From positions 15,134,867 through 15,198,866 of the forward strand of contig CM032811.1 in NCBI GenBank assembly GCA_019155185.1: a DNA stretch of 64,000 nucleotides, written 5' to 3'. Position 1 is the stretch's first letter; the number at the start of each line of letters is the position of its first letter. This DNA is from Beaufortia kweichowensis (taxonomy: Eukaryota > Chordata > Actinopteri > Cypriniformes > Gastromyzontidae). Both the position numbers and the translations under genes were made by a program. Positions 31,511-45,100 of the stretch are shown here, one piece after another. A model generated the notes under the pieces. The model was not told the DNA's origin and did no database searches. It saw only the letters and a program-made list of their open reading frames with translations.

Positions 31511-31641
31511 GTAGTTGATAAATAAATATGTGACTGTAGCATGAGAGATTTATATTTATTGCTGGAGTTACAAATACAATGAGAAATGTTTTTCAACATG
31601 TTTTGTATGTCACACCAGTCACATATTTATTTGTCAACTAC
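31511..31641. repeat. Foldback element with 24-bp inverted arms
   Basis: 31511-31534 (GTAGTTGATAAATAAATATG plus TGAC) and 31618-31641 are reverse complements with one mismatch, separated by 83 bp. The inner part contains the family B sequence also at 24911. Confidence 0.75.
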
Positions 31642-31928
31642 TCATCTACTGTATATATTCAATCGTATATATAATATAATGGAGTGTATGTATTCATACA
31701 GTATTGATAGTCAAGTCATAATGTATTTTGTGAGAATGTGTGCTGATATTTACACTAAAGTCAGTGTATGTTGCTTACACTCATCTCTATCAGCTATAAT
31801 TAATATCCACGTGAACTTTCCAGAACATCAGACAGATGGAATTAAAACTTTGTCCACTTTGCTTGCAGGACTGAAGGTTGACATTTCCGGTCCCAGTTTA
31901 AGTCTGCAGGCAAAGAGACAATTATTTA

Positions 31929-31959
<31 letters not shown>

Positions 31960-32106
31960 CCTGCTTCTGGTCTGGCTGAAAGCAAACACTTCAGAGTGAC
32001 AGATGCTTTATAAGATGTTCAGAAACAGAGACACACTGACTGCTGTGAACGTGTCTTATCACAGCGGCGGGACAACCAGTGTCCCCTAAAGCTGTGTGTG
32101 TGTGCG

Positions 32107-32458
<352 letters not shown>

Positions 32459-32559
32459 CTCACTTTTAACTGCTTCATTATCCTGCGGACAGTTTTCTCT
32501 TTCCTGAAGGAAATGAGAAATCAAGCCTTCCTCTAAATCACACTAAATAGTCGATGGGT

Positions 32560-32830
32560 TACCATGGAAATGTCGTCCGTACGCTGCGGCATTCTCCTAA
32601 AACTATAAAATAACGGCAGCGCTAACATCTCTGCGGTCTGATTTCAGACGACAGCTCGAAGCGCGATGACAAATGAGTCAATCTGTCTGCAGTAAGCAGC
32701 ACATCGCTTTATTGCATGTTTATGTGAAGCGTCTGTAATCATGTTTATTTGTTTCTCGCTCTGCTCTCCTGGAGGATTCTTTAATTGATGCTGGAGAAAT
32801 GTGCTGTTCCAGCAGTGCGCTTAAGCTCAT
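32560..32830. promoter_or_regulatory. Candidate conserved noncoding element or small exon
   Basis: Complex sequence with several CpGs. Within it, CTGATTTCAG precedes 44 bases (32648-32691, with an ATG at 32666) that end at a GTAAGC donor, so a small exon is conceivable. No protein similarity can be judged from eight codons. Confidence 0.25.
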
Positions 32831-33051
32831 CCTGTGCTCATCTTCATTCTGTTCAACTGTCTGTCATTTCAGCTCAGCTCATGGGACGAGATGGTGAGAT
32901 ACTGGACAACATTCACATGAAGGTCTGAAGACGTCTCATCTTTGTCTCTCGTCTCTGATCCGAGGTGACGGATTCATTCCCTGTTGTGTTTTATGTCTTT
33001 ATCAGATGAAATGACACTTTTGTTGAGGTCTCTTGATTCTCAGACTGTTGG

Positions 33052-33245
33052 TTTATGTCCATACGGTTCCATAAAGAACCTTCAACATCCAGAGAAACAC
33101 AAAATGTTCTTTGTAGTTAAAAAAGGTTCTTAGACTATAAAAAAGAAAGAAATGATTCTTTGAAGAACCTTTGACTGAAGGGTTACCAGTGATTTGGGGA
33201 ATCAAACATGGATCTTCTGTGGCATTGCTGTGATCAGCATTAGCC
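33052..33245. repeat. Dispersed repeat, family A copy 2
   Basis: GGTTCCATAAAGAACCTTC, GGTTCTTAGACTATAAA, AAGAACCTTTGACTG: alternating GAACC and GGTTC arms, as in the 10628 copy. Confidence 0.55.
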
Positions 33246-35462
33246 CTCATTTAAATCCTGCAATTATCTTTAATGTTTTATAAAAGCAGAGAAACGGGAA
33301 AGCAGAATCATAGCTATTTATAAATCACTTCTTCACAGCGTCAGTCTTTAGTTTTCCATGTAAACAGCTTTGATGTTGAAATCATGACAATATAGAACAT
33401 TATAACTTGTAGTTTGCTGTAAATTGAACTTTTGCATAAAACAGAGAAATCCTTTGTGTCTTCTGCTAAGATGAAAGATGTGCTTTAATGCATTATAGTA
33501 AAACCAGCTCTAAACATTTCCTAAAAATAGACATTATTTACTGCATTTGTGGGGTCATTTTGCAATTAAAGTATTTTTATGATATTACACCAAAAATTTG
33601 TTGTAACAATACTTGTGTTTACAGTAAAGATCTTACACTGAAGGTAAATGTGGAAACAATGTTTTGAAAGTTTAAGAACAAAACATAACGTGCCATTTTA
33701 ATTTCAAATACATTTCAAGCCGGCAACACAACAACAACAACAACAAACACACAAACTGATAAAGACTGATGTATGTATTAAATGCACTGTAAATAACTTT
33801 AGATAAAAGTGTGTACATGTAAATGTGTGTTTCCTAGTAATCAAAGCCATAATCTTCTGTGCATTCTTCATTTAATGCTCTACATGACACAAGAATACAC
33901 ATGAATCAGCTTCTCTCATCATCAGGTCAAATATGATATCCTCCTCCCGCTGTGAGAAACATCTTTCTTCTGCAGTGTTCTCAAAGGTCCTGATGATCAT
34001 TTTACTGTCCCAGATTCTCTTTTCCTGTCAAAACCAGCAGAAATATCTCACTACGTTCAGCTAACATTACATAAACTGTGTGAATGTTCATGTCAGACTG
34101 GATCTTTATTAACAGACGGCAGTGAACGTCTCAATGAAGTGATTTTATTTGATGTTACAGTTCAGATCTGGACTCGACACACCTGAAGTAAAATACATGA
34201 CAGAAAGAGATCAAGTGAAGCGAGATAAAGAAAGATGCTTCATGTAAACTCTCACACAAACACACCGATATCAATTACACTCGTGTATTTGTATGTTTTT
34301 CCACATAAATCCTTCTTGTATTGAAGCAGCAGTTGACACATACAGGATTGTGGGATGTGAGACAGTGATGGATGCGTCTATACGGCGTTAAACAGCCAGA
34401 CGGAGGCGTCACAGGCCAGATGTTCTGCAAATAATAGATTACAAGTCATTCTTTTGCATATATTTCAAACTTGTATACTTATAAACACAGAGATGCACAC
34501 AAACGTCATAATAATAACATTTGCTTATTAGAAGAATAAACTTTATTCAGGAGATGTTAATTCTCCTGCCAGGCTGTTATTGAAAATAAGAACATGTTCT
34601 TAATTAACTTGCCTGGTTAAATAAAGGTTGAATTTATATAAAATATATTCTTTGAAAGACAGTTTTGTAAGACGTTTATGACTTTCACTGGAAAACAAGA
34701 CAAAGAATGAGTAATGAAGTGTTTGGTGCAGTTTGTTACGCAGTATTATTCATCAGAGATTGTGTTTTACAGGTGATGGATTCAGACCGTATCTGGATGA
34801 TGTTCACAGGCTGCTGACAAACACAAATCATGAACTGAAAATCATGTTAAGAGAGAAGAGGTTAGTGCTGATGACGATGATGATGATGATGATGTCGCTC
34901 ATGGTTTGATTTATACATGAGAATGATTGAAGCCTGTTTTCACAAGCCTGTTTTGTTTGATCTGTGTGTTTGCTAACTCATCAACAGACAAGAGGTCTAA
35001 AGACAGCATGAAAGAGATTTTCCTGCAGATGTGTTATTAATCTGTGTTATATCTCATCTCTCATGCTGTATGCTGCACATCTCACTACTAAACCAAAACC
35101 ATTATCATACAAAGACTTTCAGCTTGTCAAAGTTTAATCTCAGAACTGAAGTCAACTTTTAGCTTCTGGGAATCTATCAGATCTGCAGAAATATTCTCAT
35201 CACAAGAGAAATGAAAAACACAACCAGCCAAAGGACAAAATCTCTTTTTGTAGTTTTCTCACTTTGAAGTCAGTGCGTGTAAAGACTTTAATGAATAAAT
35301 ATCAACAAATCATGACACTTATTCATTTCTTTTTATATAACAGCAGTGAATACATTCAGTCTTTGTGTATGTTCATGATTGTTCAGGATTACTGGAGATC
35401 TGTATTTTTTAAATAATAAAATTCTCACAACCTCACTCACACACATACTCACAAACTTTTAC

Positions 35463-35467
<5 letters not shown>
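33246..35467. other. Noncoding, no gene seen
   Basis: No exon recognised. GTAAATAACTTTAGATAAAA at about 33790 looks like a decayed SINE tail; a (GAT)n run lies at about 34873-34894. Confidence 0.45.
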
Positions 35468-35521
<54 letters not shown>

Positions 35522-35543
35522 ACTGTCTCTGTTCTGTCTCTTA

Positions 35544-35574
<31 letters not shown>
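35468..35574. repeat. (CT)n microsatellite, interrupted
   Basis: CT run to 35519, then GACTGTCTCTGTTCTG, then a second CT run. Confidence 0.95.
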
Positions 35575-35924
35575 TTTTAATCCAGAAGCCAGACAGAGTT
35601 TAAACAATAAAGTTTAATCAGTGTACTTTCCCATAGAAATACATCCTTTCATTTCAATAAAAACAAATTCATATTGAAATGTTTCAGAGGTTATGAGGAC
35701 AGAAGAGAACATTGTTTTACAGAATCTGACACACTAAATAAATAAATGGAGGTGTTGTGGCAGTAAATTGCCTTTCTGTGCGATTTCAATTTCCACCCAG
35801 TTTAACCTTAATGTAACATACTGGCATCATTATATTATAATTCACAGCGAGGCCCTGTTTCATTCTACACCTCTGACACTCCAAATCTCATTGTCCATCC
35901 TGAACACAATTACCTGCCACACAA

Positions 35925-35957
35925 ACACACACACACACATGCACAGACACTCGCACA

Positions 35958-35982
<25 letters not shown>
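35925..35982. repeat. (CA)n then (CT)n compound microsatellite
   Basis: Short CACACA and CTCTCT runs separated by ATGCACAGACACTCG. Confidence 0.9.
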
Positions 35983-35989
<7 letters not shown>

Positions 35990-36254
35990 CATTTCTTCAG
36001 TTCCGATAACAGTTTCATTAAAGCTGGAATTGTCATGGCTCTGTATTAAGAAACACATGGATTAAAGTTCAGCTCTGTGTTATCATGTTCTGTTCTATCA
36101 TCCGGCAGTGTCAGGACGTGTTTAAACCGATGATAACTGCTAAATGGCTTATTGAATATATTGCAATGTACGTTTTTACTAATTCTGATGTTTGACTTTT
36201 AGACCTGATGATGCTAATGTTTTTCATTTGAACCTCATCTACTGTATATCTGTA

Positions 36255-36512
<258 letters not shown>

Positions 36513-37554
36513 TTACAGGCTGATATGGCTGATGTGTGTTGTGAGATGTTGTTTTAGTATTACAGAAGTTAGAGATAGAGATTCTAAAAGACAATCTCAT
36601 GTAATCAGGACTGTGTTTAGAGAGCTGCATGCGGTCTGTAATTATTAACTGATAGAAGACGAGACAGACCCTGCTCTTCTCACACAATCAAACACACTGT
36701 TTCAGGACAGATTTAACCCAGAACAAAATGAGAAGAAAGAAACTTGAAGTTTTATCAAAACATTAGTTTTACTTGATATACAATACAGACCACAAAAGGC
36801 TGTTTTACAGTAATTTTACCAAAAAAGTGTTACTGTGCACAATGTGAACTAATGAAATGTGGTTGCATAACATTTTCTAATAAATTACCACTCTTTCTAC
36901 AGTATTGTTGCTACTTTCATCTATATTATCCTCATCAGTCATAGACTAATATCAAATACAGATAATATTTAATATTGTGTTGTTTATCTTTTCACTTTTG
37001 TATTCTGTATTAACACAGTGTTGTTTTTAAGGGTCATGTTGAGATTCAGTCATTAGTGTGTCTCTTTCTCAAACTCTTGAGCATCTGGAGCAGACGGGTA
37101 CGTTTGCGGTTTGGGACGGGAGGTAATGAAGCGTGGAGCAGGTATACTGTGATGTTTATCCCCAGAGCAATCTCAATACCACACACTCATAACAAACACA
37201 CAACAGACACGCACACGACACAGAACCCCCAGCATATATCAAACGCTCTTCAGTCTGTTCACAAAGAACCTTTCTGTTCTTAAAAGCCCCATTTCATTTT
37301 TACCTTTTATAGTCTGAAGAATCTATTTCCAGTACAAAGAAACTTTAGTAAAACAGAAAGATGTTACACTAAAGGTTATTTGTTGTGTATAAATGTTCAA
37401 AAAAGTTTCAAATGTACAAAATATTCCAAATATTTCTAAAGATTCTTTAGTAGCGTGTGTGTTGAGTCAGATCACTGGAACAATCTGTCTCTCTTTCTGA
37501 TAATTGATCAGCATGAAGGACAGGAGGGATTTAAGACATCACAGGATCATGTTA
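36513..37554. other. Noncoding, no gene seen
   Basis: Nothing recognised apart from a short GAACC/GTTC repeat fragment near 37260-37285. Confidence 0.45.
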
Positions 37555-38180
37555 TTTTTCATGTAAATCACAGCAGTGATATCATATGGATTATCATTTC
37601 ATTTAAATTCTGTGTGCCAATTACGCCAGTAATAGACGCTGGATAACTGCCGCCCGGCACCTTCCAAAATTGCTTCTTAAATGATCTTAAATGATTAAGA
37701 TCTTCCTCTCAAATGTCAAACGCTGTTCTCCAGAGCGATACGGCCTCTTTTGTGGAAGTCATATTCAAAACTTATTAAAAAGTGTTGAAACTGATCTGCT
37801 AGATTTTCAATTTCAGATTAAGATGTCGGGAGAAGAATGCTTTTGAAGTGAACGACTCTTTGCAAGTCATTTGCATAAAATGGCTTTGAGTTACGAGGAA
37901 CATGTTCTCGAGCAGAAAACAGCTTCTGTTCTGGGACACGGAGGGATGGAACAACCCGCTTATCAGGATAATTGCTCTATGGAGACGTTCACATTCGGTG
38001 GCTTTCAGAATGAATGAATACACAATAACTACAGTACCTTCCACACGCACAAAATAACTGGCTTTGATTTTGAATGAAGGATATTTTTGAAGCACAAAAC
38101 AAACACGCTGAGATTTCATTTTGTTTACGAATACAAAACCTGTACAGGGTGAAGAATCACAAAAATATAGCCAGTGCAAA
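37555..38180. promoter_or_regulatory. Candidate conserved noncoding element, large
   Basis: About 600 bp of complex, repeat-free sequence. Motifs include GCCAATTACGCCAG, AGTCATTTGCATAAAATGG (octamer-like) and CTTATCAGGATAATTGC (GATA-like and homeodomain-like). A 126-residue minus frame (37799-38179) has no recognisable similarity. Texture fits a developmental enhancer; inference only. Confidence 0.35.
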
Positions 38181-38751
38181 TTAGTTTAAGTGCAAACATG
38201 CAAAAAGTGACGCCAACATTACGCTGCTAAGACTAAGAAACCTGTTTTAATTCTTGCTGTGTTTTTATACACCATGAGATTTTTATTTTAATGCCGATGT
38301 CAACCTGAAGATCATTAAAGGTTGTCTTTCATTTGTCAAATCTGACTTTTCTTAACAATTGGTTGAGATTAAACATGATTGTTGTGATTTTTCCAGCTTT
38401 AAACTCTTTCTAGATAATAAATGCTGGACAGTAGAAGAGAGATTGTGGGTAGTCGACATGAAATGTCCAGCAGTTTTAATAGCGTCCTAAAACACCTTTA
38501 AACAGCATCTTGCTCGTTCTTTTCTCATTATTACACATGAATTTCTATAGACTCAGACATACTGCCATAACACAGACAATAATGGTGTATATAATGAGGA
38601 TCAAACTCCTTATGAGGGGAATATTTTCTGCAAGGTTAAATAGTTTTAATATTAGTGTATTAGTATATTTTAAATATATTAATCAGATTCATATTTTATA
38701 TATATTTTAGTCTGTATTATTGTAATTTATATATATTTTTTCTCTCCACTG

Positions 38752-38835
38752 CAGAGAACCGTACGACACCGAAAGATTCAGTGGATGTTAAAGGTTCTCT
38801 TTGAAATAATCAGCATCTTTATTTTTAAGAACGTA
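38752..38835. repeat. Dispersed repeat, family A copy 3
   Basis: GAGAACCGTACGACACC, GTGGATGTTAAAGGTTCTC and ATCTTTATTTTTAAGAACG match the ends of the family A repeats. Confidence 0.5.
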
Positions 38836-39329
38836 ACTCTGTTGCAGGAGGTTTAGCACAAATAAACATGACTCACATTTCCTTTAGTGGATTTACTGTA
38901 GAGATTTAAAGGGATTTTTCACAGCAGTGTAATATCCATCAAAGAGGCAGATCATAGTTAAACACAATAGTGAAATTTATTAAATAGCACACTGCAATAA
39001 AGCAGCTCAGGGTGGCTTATATCTCCGTTTGTAATGGGAATGGCAATCTTATTGTTTTATACTCATATCATATTATGAAGGATTTTAAAAGTGTGTTTGT
39101 TCAATTTTTAATATAGCCTTTTCAATACACAACAGGCACTATGAAAATATTATTCTTTTTAATAACACCGCCCCCAAAGCTCATTGTCAAACTAAAGATT
39201 ATATCAATTGATTATATCGATTGATTTGTAAACCAAAGATTATATCAATCATTCTCTATTATCTAAGATTGTTTAAATTGTATGCACAATACAGATGAGA
39301 ATACTGTAATCAGAACACAATTCTGAATC

Positions 39330-39480
39330 AGACGGTGATGGCGTGTGTTTTACCCTCTTCATCCCTCCATGTTAATGAAAATGAAGGGGTGCAGAAGGCG
39401 ATCATTAATCTTCCAGCAGTCCGACACGCTGTAGAAATGACAGTCCCGCCTCCTCCACACGCTAATGAAATGTGTGTATT
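39330..39480. promoter_or_regulatory. Candidate conserved noncoding element
   Basis: Contains CCATGTTAATGAAAATG, GCGATCATTAATCTTCC and CACGCTAATGAAATG, with three homeodomain-like TTAATG/CTAATG cores within about 110 bp. No coding product recognised. Confidence 0.3.
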
Positions 39481-39666
39481 ATCTGGAAAAACCTGTTGCC
39501 CTTTGCTTCACACACATGTTCAATAAAGACTGAACTAATTACTGAGTAATAAAGTGTCAGGTCAGAGTCACTTATGAGAACTGTCTCATCATATCATCAC
39601 TAATGTAAAACCCTTCATCTTCACATATCACTCATTTAGACTGTGATGTTCATGACCTCCTCCAGA

Positions 39667-39681
39667 CAGCAGGAGGCGCTG
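39667..39681. promoter_or_regulatory. CTCF-like site (weak)
   Basis: CAGCAGGAGGCGCTG differs from the CTCF core CAGCAGGGGGCGCTG at one position. Similar strings also occur by chance in fish repeats. Confidence 0.3.
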
Positions 39682-40019
39682 TTACAACACAAACTTATGC
39701 CAAACAACCCTGATCAAAGTTAAGTTTGTAGAATAGGATGAATGAATGAATGAATGGATAGACAGATAATGGAGTTGTGCAGCTCAGTTGATGTCTGATT
39801 GTTAAGTTGTTGTAGTCCTGGTCATGTGTTCATTGTTTTAATTGTGTTTTAATTGAATAGAATATTGTCTGCTGTATATTAACTGACATTTTTCTTCTCG
39901 TTAACCTCCTCAAGACACTTTTAAATGGAAGTTGTTGAAAGGAAATGGAGAATGATTTTATGCAACACATCTAAAAAATCTAACAGCATGAATGGAGATT
40001 ATTATGTGTAACCATTAAC

Positions 40020-40345
40020 ACGTTTAATCAGCCTGTCTCTCTCCCACAGGGACTGTCTGTCGCTTCAACAGCATCTCCAGTGGTTCCACATGACCGTAAC
40101 CGGTCTCCTGTTCCATCATCATTCACATGCAGATGTTTGTGGTCACAGGAAGTGACATCATTCCTGTTCTTGAGCATCGGTCCACCCTGACGGGACCTGA
40201 ACCTGTTCCTGTGACGGAGGTCTTTATGCATCAGCAAAACAATCAAACTTGCCATCATGTTTTATTCAGAATGATGCGACTCTAATGAGCTCTCGCTGGC
40301 ATGAATTATAAATGCAGCACGCTTAAATTTCATTTACTTACACGT
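40020..40345. promoter_or_regulatory. Candidate conserved noncoding element
   Basis: Complex block with TTATGCATCAGCAAAACAAT, CTCTAATGAGCTCTCGC and GAATTATAAATGCAGC. A 76-residue minus frame has no recognisable similarity. Confidence 0.3.
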
Positions 40346-41084
40346 TTCATAAAAACACACACACGAGTGAAATTCACCCTTGAGTGTCATAGTTAAGCAG
40401 ACGATGAGGAAGAAGATGGAAAGAGCTCAAGGGATCATAAATCACTCTCCTTTCTGATTTAATGGCTCTTTCTGTGGGTTTGACTTATCCTGACTGCTTT
40501 CTCTGCTTTCCAACACTGATTGGATCATTTATATATGATGCAAGTATGAATTATTTCTATATAGTGAGCTTTAGTACATATAAAATCTATCTGCATCTGT
40601 GGAAACGGACATTATTATGTATGTAGTATAATATTATTCCAGACTCTCAGCATTAACACTGAGGAAGTGTTTCATTTATGAAGCAGATTGATGTATGAAG
40701 ATTGTGTGTATGATGAAATCTGATGCATTTGGAGTGATATTGTTTTTCAGAGTTTGTGTTTGAGTGTCAGAACTGTCTGAAGACTGATGTGACATGATGT
40801 TGTCAGGGTTCCTCATGTCCTCACAAGACGTTCTCATCATTCTTTACAGACAAAACTGTCACATTCAACTTTCTGAAAACTTAAGTTAAAACTTGAGTTA
40901 AAAAGGTTTTTTTTTTTCTATCCATTTTTGTGGGATAATTTGGGTTGGGTAGGGATCAAGATGATGTTCTTTCATTATTATGGATGTTTAAAAAACAACA
41001 GGTTGTGTTATGTTTCACATATGCCATGTATATTTTGTTATTCAAGAACCTGCATAATAAAATAATAATAAAAACTCTTTTTCG

Positions 41085-41094
41085 GCGCATGCGC
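41085..41094. promoter_or_regulatory. NRF1-type palindrome
   Basis: GCGCATGCGC, the full nuclear respiratory factor 1 palindrome, in a short CpG-containing patch. CpG-poor flanks make this isolated site stand out. Confidence 0.4.
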
Positions 41095-41430
41095 AGTCAG
41101 GACACCTGTTAGAATGATACAGAGCGTGATGTTCACATAAAGTCGTTCTCGTTATGCTTTAACATTATTGTTCAGAGAATCTCTCAAGAGCAGGGAAGTC
41201 CGATTTTTATCTTTGTTTGGGCTTAAAAAAAGTGTTCAAATTAGTTTTTACGCCATTTGCAGCACTAGACTCGTGATCTTCACTAACGTGACGTGAAGTC
41301 ATGTTGTCATTGTGAATGACTTTTTACAGTGAAGTTAATAATAGTGTATAGACGAAATAATAAAATGAATGAAATTTTTTGATAAAACATATTTATTTAT
41401 TTATATATAATTTTGTAGTTTTGCTTAACG

Positions 41431-41445
41431 CCAGGGGGCGCTGCA
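41431..41445. promoter_or_regulatory. CTCF-like site
   Basis: CCAGGGGGCGCTGCA contains the central CTCF core CCAGGGGGCGC exactly. Confidence 0.45.
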
Positions 41446-42050
41446 GCACCTTAATTCCTCCGGCTGCGGGCAGTTCTGTACACATTCATAGAATTATTAA
41501 TGGCATCAATAACAACAACCAAGAGTATGAATTACTGGCTGTTCTGCAGCATTATTCCTTGTGAAGTGCAGATTGTTTATTGTTTGGTTGTGTGTTTTCA
41601 GTGTGTGGTGTGTCTAATGGAGAATTCATGTCATCTGGACATGAGTCTATAGATCATCACGTGTTATTGTTTAACACTGTCTCATGATACTGTCATTAAT
41701 GTTAATATTTCTTTACCTTTACTCATCACTCCATCAGTCCTCTGGATGCTCCAAACACTCCTGGTGTCTTTAAATAGCACAAATAAATCTAACTGTAAGA
41801 TAACATACAAAGTACATGACACACACACACAAATATTTTTGTTTTGTATTATTTATGTTGTTTTGTATTGTTTGGGATATTGATGAACTATTTTATGATG
41901 CATTTTAGGAAGGAGTTGCTGTAATTGTTTTATTGTTCCATACTGTAATGCTTCATCCACCATCTGTTATTCATTTAGCTCATCGCAATGCATTCTGGGA
42001 TTCACAGAAAAAAAGATACCTGCTGTGCTTCAGGCTGAACATAATGCACT

Positions 42051-42052
<2 letters not shown>

Positions 42053-42147
<95 letters not shown>
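42053..42147. repeat. (CT)n microsatellite
   Basis: CT with three CTGT interruptions. Confidence 0.97.
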
Positions 42148-42148
<1 letters not shown>

Positions 42149-45100
42149 CTTGGAGATGTGAACACCTCAGTTCAGGATCTCAGTTCTCAGATCTTCACAT
42201 GACACATCAGAAACAGCAGCTTCACTGAGGTGAGATGATTACTGTACTGTATCTAGAAACATCAGCAGCAGTAGTGTTTCAATGTGCAGGAGTGTCAATA
42301 AATGATCATGTTAATTCTTCACTTAGGAAGATGATTTTGATCAACTTTTTATGTAAATCTTTCAGACATACCCGAGTGTCTGGATAAGGTTATCTGGTTA
42401 AGATGTCCTCAGTGTCAAACATTATAATAGTAAAGTCTGAAGCTGAATATTCACGTAAAAAGTATTTGATTAAAAGTTTTATAATGTCAGAAGATGAAAC
42501 ATTACCCCGGCTCTCCTGCTGAAGATGTAAATGAATCTCCAGGTGTGCAGGAGAGCGACGAGGTGAACGTGAGAATGGTGTTACTCACATATGATTGATT
42601 TGTGAAACTGTGATCAGACTGTGTTGCCATGACAACCAGATGATGTTCAACATCACTAGAGAATAAACATGATGTTCATACTGAACAGTGATGCTGTTCA
42701 CTTTATGAATGATGGAGAGATCAGTGTTCAGTTGATTTCAAACGACTGGTTCTAAAGTTTCTGTGCCATAAGCAAAGATCATCCCAGTATTGTGTGTTTT
42801 GTTGATTAAACATAAAGCATTAAATTACCTAGTAAAACTTCATCTGTGTTGTTGGTTTGTTCACTACAGCTGTTGATACTGACACTTGTGTTTAACATGC
42901 TGCTGAAGATGTTGTTATTGATCTGAAAGCAGAAATGGACCTCTCACACGTCCAGTATCTGCTCAATCCTCATTAGCTTTAACACAATGATGAAGTTGAC
43001 TGTGTTTTATTTGTGTTATTCTCAGATGTTGGTGATCTGGCATCAGATGAACTCAATCAACCCAACATCTTCCCTGATGTCTGCATGGGTTGGAGTTTTT
43101 GGCACGGCTTTGGAACGATTCTCTGATTCTCTGACTGTCAAAATCTCACAGCAATTAGCAACGAGACGTCTGTGTGTCGGGTAGTAAACAGCTTGACGTT
43201 ATTAAGCCTATGCTTTTGACCCAACAATAAACATCACAATAAAGAGATAGTTTGTCAAAAAATAAAGGAAATCTGATTTGATTAAATTTGTGTCAAGTCA
43301 CGAATAGTTTAGTGATGTGACTTTAAGGTTTCTATGGAAACGTCATCTTTACACGTGATCTTTGTGTCCTCACACACATACTGTGTGTTTACTCTTGTTA
43401 ACTCTTCTAGTTTTTCGTTAAAACAGCATCTGTCACAGTTTATTATTATCTCACCGTCACAGCTTAATGAGATGTGTGTTGATTTTGTGTCTCATTAGCA
43501 AAAAATCACATTCTGCAGTTATTCAATAGTTTTACAGCAGATTTTAGTGTATAGATGAACACAATGTTCCAGATGAGATAAGCCAGCGAATGAGAGAGAA
43601 TTTGACAGGCAATCTGTCTGATTTAATGTGAATGAGATGTGTCCTGTTTGCTTTAAGAGCTTCAGTTTCAATCAGACAGGCGGTCTGGAGATGTGTTTCA
43701 GGAAATCTGCCTGTGAGTTTAACTGAAGGATTTACTCTTATATCAAGTTATATCTGCAACAACCGATTCATTGAACAAGTGTTTCAGTCATCTTACTCTT
43801 ATACAGATTACATAAAACCTTTCTGAACATAATGTCAACTAAGCCATGGCTTTAAATCCTCTCATTCAGTGAGGATGATAGTTTTCATAGAGAAACACTT
43901 TGGCTAAAGACAAGTGAATGTGTTTTAGACATTTTAAGGTTTTAATCTTTGATTTTGTGTATCTTTGGTTTCTTTGGTTCTGTGGATAGGGACCAGTGTT
44001 GTAGTACTCAAAACCTCTCTACATGATAAACATTGAAAATAATTGATGAATAATGTTAGTTTCAATGCATTTGTTTGTTTGTTTGCTCATAGAAACCAAA
44101 GAAAAACTCCTACACAGAAATGCACCTCAATGAATCATTGCCATCTCTTATTATTTTATTATCATTTTTAATGGATATCTGGGTCTTTCAGATAAATATG
44201 ATGGTTTAGAAAATGATGGAACCATAAACTATGAAATCCTAAAGAATACGATTAATTTTGATCACCATCATGTTAAATGTCTCTCTCATTTCTCTTTGAA
44301 GGTGTGTGTCTGGATCAGAACAGCGTGAAGATTCTGTAAAATTCTCTCTTTGTAACAGCAAAACATGATGGTGATACTGGCAGAACTGGATCTTTGCCAT
44401 CATCTGCTTCTCTGAATTATATAATAAACCTCATAGAGATAAGAGAGAGAGAGAGATTAAGTGACTAATTTGTCATTCCTGTGGCATAATCAAAGTGAAC
44501 ATGATAGATGAAGGTGCATGTGTGTAATTACATTTTAAAACAAAGCCGGCAGAGCAACAGGAGAACGGATCCGTTCTATTAATATTTCTGTCAGTCTCTC
44601 ATCAGGCATATGCTGTGTTCTGTCTGCAAGCAGGTTATTATTGTATATATCATTTTCCCATTACCGCCCCTGCTTGTGTATTTCTGTCACATTATAACAA
44701 CAGATCTGGCACAGAAAACCCAATAATCTTACATGTGTCTCCACTGGAGAACTTCTTCAACTCAAACACGACTCATTTAAAGTCTCTAAATGACCCCAGA
44801 AATCTCAATAATGTTTCAGAATGATGTCAGTAATCTCACACGTGTACCTCTCTCAGGAATCTGCCGAGTGATTCTAATGTAAATGACTCTTGTGTGTTTT
44901 ATGAACAGAATCCTGGATTTCCAGTGACAGGTGGATTTCTGTAGGTTTCTCACCTGAAGTCACATGATCTCAGCTGTGTGAACACAGTTTGATTATGTGT
45001 GACCTTATCAGTGGACTCACACACGCGTGACCTGAACTGAACGAGTTGCCGGCGGCGTGATGGATTGACCCGTCACGCTCGGCTTCAGGCAGGTAGAAAG

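Larger units (their letters stand above)
40346..42052. other. Noncoding, no gene seen
   Basis: No exon recognised. It contains the NRF1-like and CTCF-like motifs listed separately. Confidence 0.45.

Noticed and set aside
42987..43184. 65-residue plus-strand frame ending in TRRLCVG
   Set aside because: No recognised family; the block could be a noncoding element instead.
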